From DASZIT01 sp963819695 (GTDB taxonomy: Bacteria; Actinomycetota; Acidimicrobiia; Acidimicrobiales; RAAP-2), in the NCBI GenBank assembly GCA_963819695.1, contig CAWFXD010000003.1, forward strand, positions 310,001 through 374,000: a DNA stretch of 64,000 bases. Direction: 5' to 3'. Numbering within the stretch: position 1 is the stretch's first letter; every line of letters starts with the position of its first letter. Under the pieces are notes generated by a model. The model ran no database searches and was not told the origin of the DNA. It saw nothing but the letters and a program-made list of their open reading frames with translations. This document shows, one piece after another, positions 62,817 through 64,000 of the stretch. The position numbers were made by a program, and so were the translations under genes.

Positions 62817-63667
62817 TCAGATGTCACGAAACTTGACGTCGTACTCGTTCGCCATTCTCGTGATCATCGAGTCGTAGTCGAAGAGACCGCCGGGCTCAGG
62901 TGCGGGTGGCGACGGTGACCAGTTGAACGGCTTCCCATCGTTGCGAGCCTTGACAACGACCACGCCGAGGCCATCGAAACCGTGCTGTCCCGTTCGGGTC
63001 CGCCTGGGCATCTCGGCGACCTTCTGGAGGACACGCTCGGTGCTCCTCGGTTGCGGATTAAAGGAGACTTCAGCGGTGTGTCCAGCGATCTCGAAGCTGT
63101 TGAGTCCCGGACTGAGGAATTCCTCCGACAGGTTCACCATGACGAACCCGATCGCGAGGGCATTCTCAGAGGCGCCGTGCACGGTCAAGATGGCTTGAAT
63201 TCGAGTTCGTCGTAGAGACGAGGAAGTGACTTGATGTGGGCCGTCATGCAAGCCTTTGCCTCCAGCGCGACCAGGACTGCTCCGACTCGACCTTCCGTCA
63301 GATCCGGGAGTTGCTCCAAGCGCGAACGAGCATCGTCCTTGAGCACAATGTCGTACTTCTCGACCAGAGATGCCAAGGTGCGTGCGCCATCGGCCGGCGG
63401 AAGAGCCGGGCGAGCGAGGACCAGATCGAGGTCCTTCTTCCGCCCGGTGGCAAAGTCCCGCATCTCGTGGTTGACGCCGAAGACGACGGTCCCCTGCTCG
63501 ACATGTCGCTGGAGAAGGGCCGATGCATTGAGAAGATCGAGCGCAATGCCCCAGCAGGCGACCTTCGAATGTCGATCGGAGCGGGGATGATATTGCCAGC
63601 GGTTCCCGAACTTGTCGTCGATCCTCGGGACGGAGAGTGAGTCGACGAGGATCGTGGGCCCGTACAT
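62817..63667 (-). pseudogene. Probable restriction-endonuclease-like protein (PD-(D/E)XK pattern), one frameshift
   Basis: About 283 residues after joining two frames. The N-terminal part ('MYGPTILVDSLSVPRIDDKF', 'GVNHEMRDFATGRKKDLDLV') leads to 'GAVLVALEAKACMTAHIKSL', where 'KDLDLVLA' and 'ALEAK' give the D...(D/E)xK arrangement of restriction-type nucleases. In the next frame 'AILTVHGASENALAIGFVMV', 'NLSEEFLSPG' and 'GLFDYDSMITRMANEYDVKF' finish the protein. The break is near 63190-63210. The family is not named with certainty. Its location beside a possible methyltransferase C-terminus supports a restriction-modification role. Confidence 0.5.
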
Positions 63668-63695
63668 TCCGCTCAGCCTACGGACGACTGCTGGG

Positions 63696-64000
63696 TCAAG
63701 CGGGGACGCTCTCCATCTCGGAGGTGACTTCGATGTGCTCGACTACGTCATCGATGAAATCTGGATCGAACCGAAGTTTGGCCGCCAGAGTCCTGCCGTA
63801 GAACCCGGTCGCCCCACGATTGCTGACTGCACGAGCGGATCGTTCGTCCAGGAGATCCCGAAGATGCACGTAGGGCTCATGCCGCGGATATTCGCTGATA
63901 TCCACCCGCCAGGCGCCCTTTCGGTCACCCCATGCGGCGGTTGGCCAGGGGACCCCGACTCCAGCGGAGTCGAGGGAGCCAGCATCTCTCCCGGCGAAGC
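63696..64000 (-). CDS. C-terminal part of a protein cut by the window edge (possibly a DNA cytosine methyltransferase)
   Basis: About 101 residues visible, open at the right edge. It contains 'WGDRKGAWRVDISEYPRHEP', 'YVHLRDLLDERSARAVSNRG', 'ATGFYGRTLAAKLRFDPDFI' and ends 'EHIEVTSEMESVPA'. The run 'LS.RA..GF..R...A.LRF...F' resembles the C-terminal end of some actinobacterial C5-cytosine methyltransferases. I hold this loosely because the catalytic motifs would lie outside the window. It lies 28 bases upstream of the nuclease-like gene on the same strand. Confidence 0.35.
   Translation of the reverse strand, partial: FAGRDAGSLDSAGVGVPWPTAAWGDRKGAWRVDISEYPRHEPYVHLRDLLDERSARAVSNRGATGFYGRTLAAKLRFDPDFIDDVVEHIEVTSEMESVPA

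Overview
The window reads as chromosomal DNA of a high-GC actinobacterium, probably of the class Acidimicrobiia. This is inference from gene content. The best evidence is the fhaA-fhaB-pstP-pbpA-pknB cluster next to an anthranilate/aminodeoxychorismate synthase glutaminase gene and crgA (about 32.7-39.7 kb). CrgA and this arrangement are actinobacterial. Other support comes from an F420-type luciferase-like oxidoreductase, an LCP-family wall enzyme, many GTG/TTG starts, and a secreted protein built on a 'DGGIFSFG' repeat.

Layout. 0-5.8 kb: an ArsR/AHSA1 pair with a clear promoter, a lipoprotein, an amidohydrolase with a frameshift, a nitroreductase, an acyl-CoA synthetase and a START-like protein. 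5.9-14.4 kb: an isoaspartyl methyltransferase-like gene, a Tat-exported phosphoesterase, a CocE-type hydrolase, a VOC protein, beta-carbonic anhydrase, pantothenate kinase with an NRDE/TANGO2 gene, and a YHYH lipoprotein. 14.4-26.9 kb: lipid and secondary metabolism (two alpha/beta hydrolases, acyl-CoA dehydrogenase overlapping enoyl-CoA hydratase, serine beta-lactamase-like esterase, pirin, FAD monooxygenase), a RodZ-like HTH membrane protein, an LCP enzyme and alanine dehydrogenase. 27.2-32.6 kb: an ECF sigma/anti-sigma pair, a DUF488/S4 pair, MarR, a ClC transporter, a GNAT and tRNA-Leu(CAG). 32.7-39.8 kb: the growth and division signalling cluster. 39.8-55 kb: thiolase with a palindromic operator, thioesterase, ComF-like protein, MarR with MFS exporter, oxidoreductases, PRPP synthetase and a secreted repeat protein.

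At 55,327-55,368 the minus strand holds only the 3' half of a tRNA-Ala(UGC), running from the anticodon loop to the discriminator. This is the usual scar of site-specific integration into a tRNA gene. Its orientation puts the inserted element to the right, so about 55.33-64.0 kb is probably one end of a genomic island. Everything there is accessory: an IS3-family element with 33/34-bp inverted ends, a broken DUF2971 gene, a HEPN-like gene with an RNMLAH motif, a repeatedly frameshifted Hsp90-like ATPase with a C-terminal PD-(D/E)XK-type nuclease signature and a GSGDGD-repeat tail, a broken Ig-like protein, a second frameshifted nuclease-like gene, and a partial gene at the right edge. This looks like a defence (restriction-type) island, and it is the most interesting part of the window.

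Single-base frameshifts interrupt several otherwise well-conserved genes outside the island (amidohydrolase, RodZ-like, ClC, MarR, HAD) and are much denser inside it. From sequence alone I cannot tell decay from assembly indels. Broken genes are reported with their reconstructed span and the approximate position of each break.
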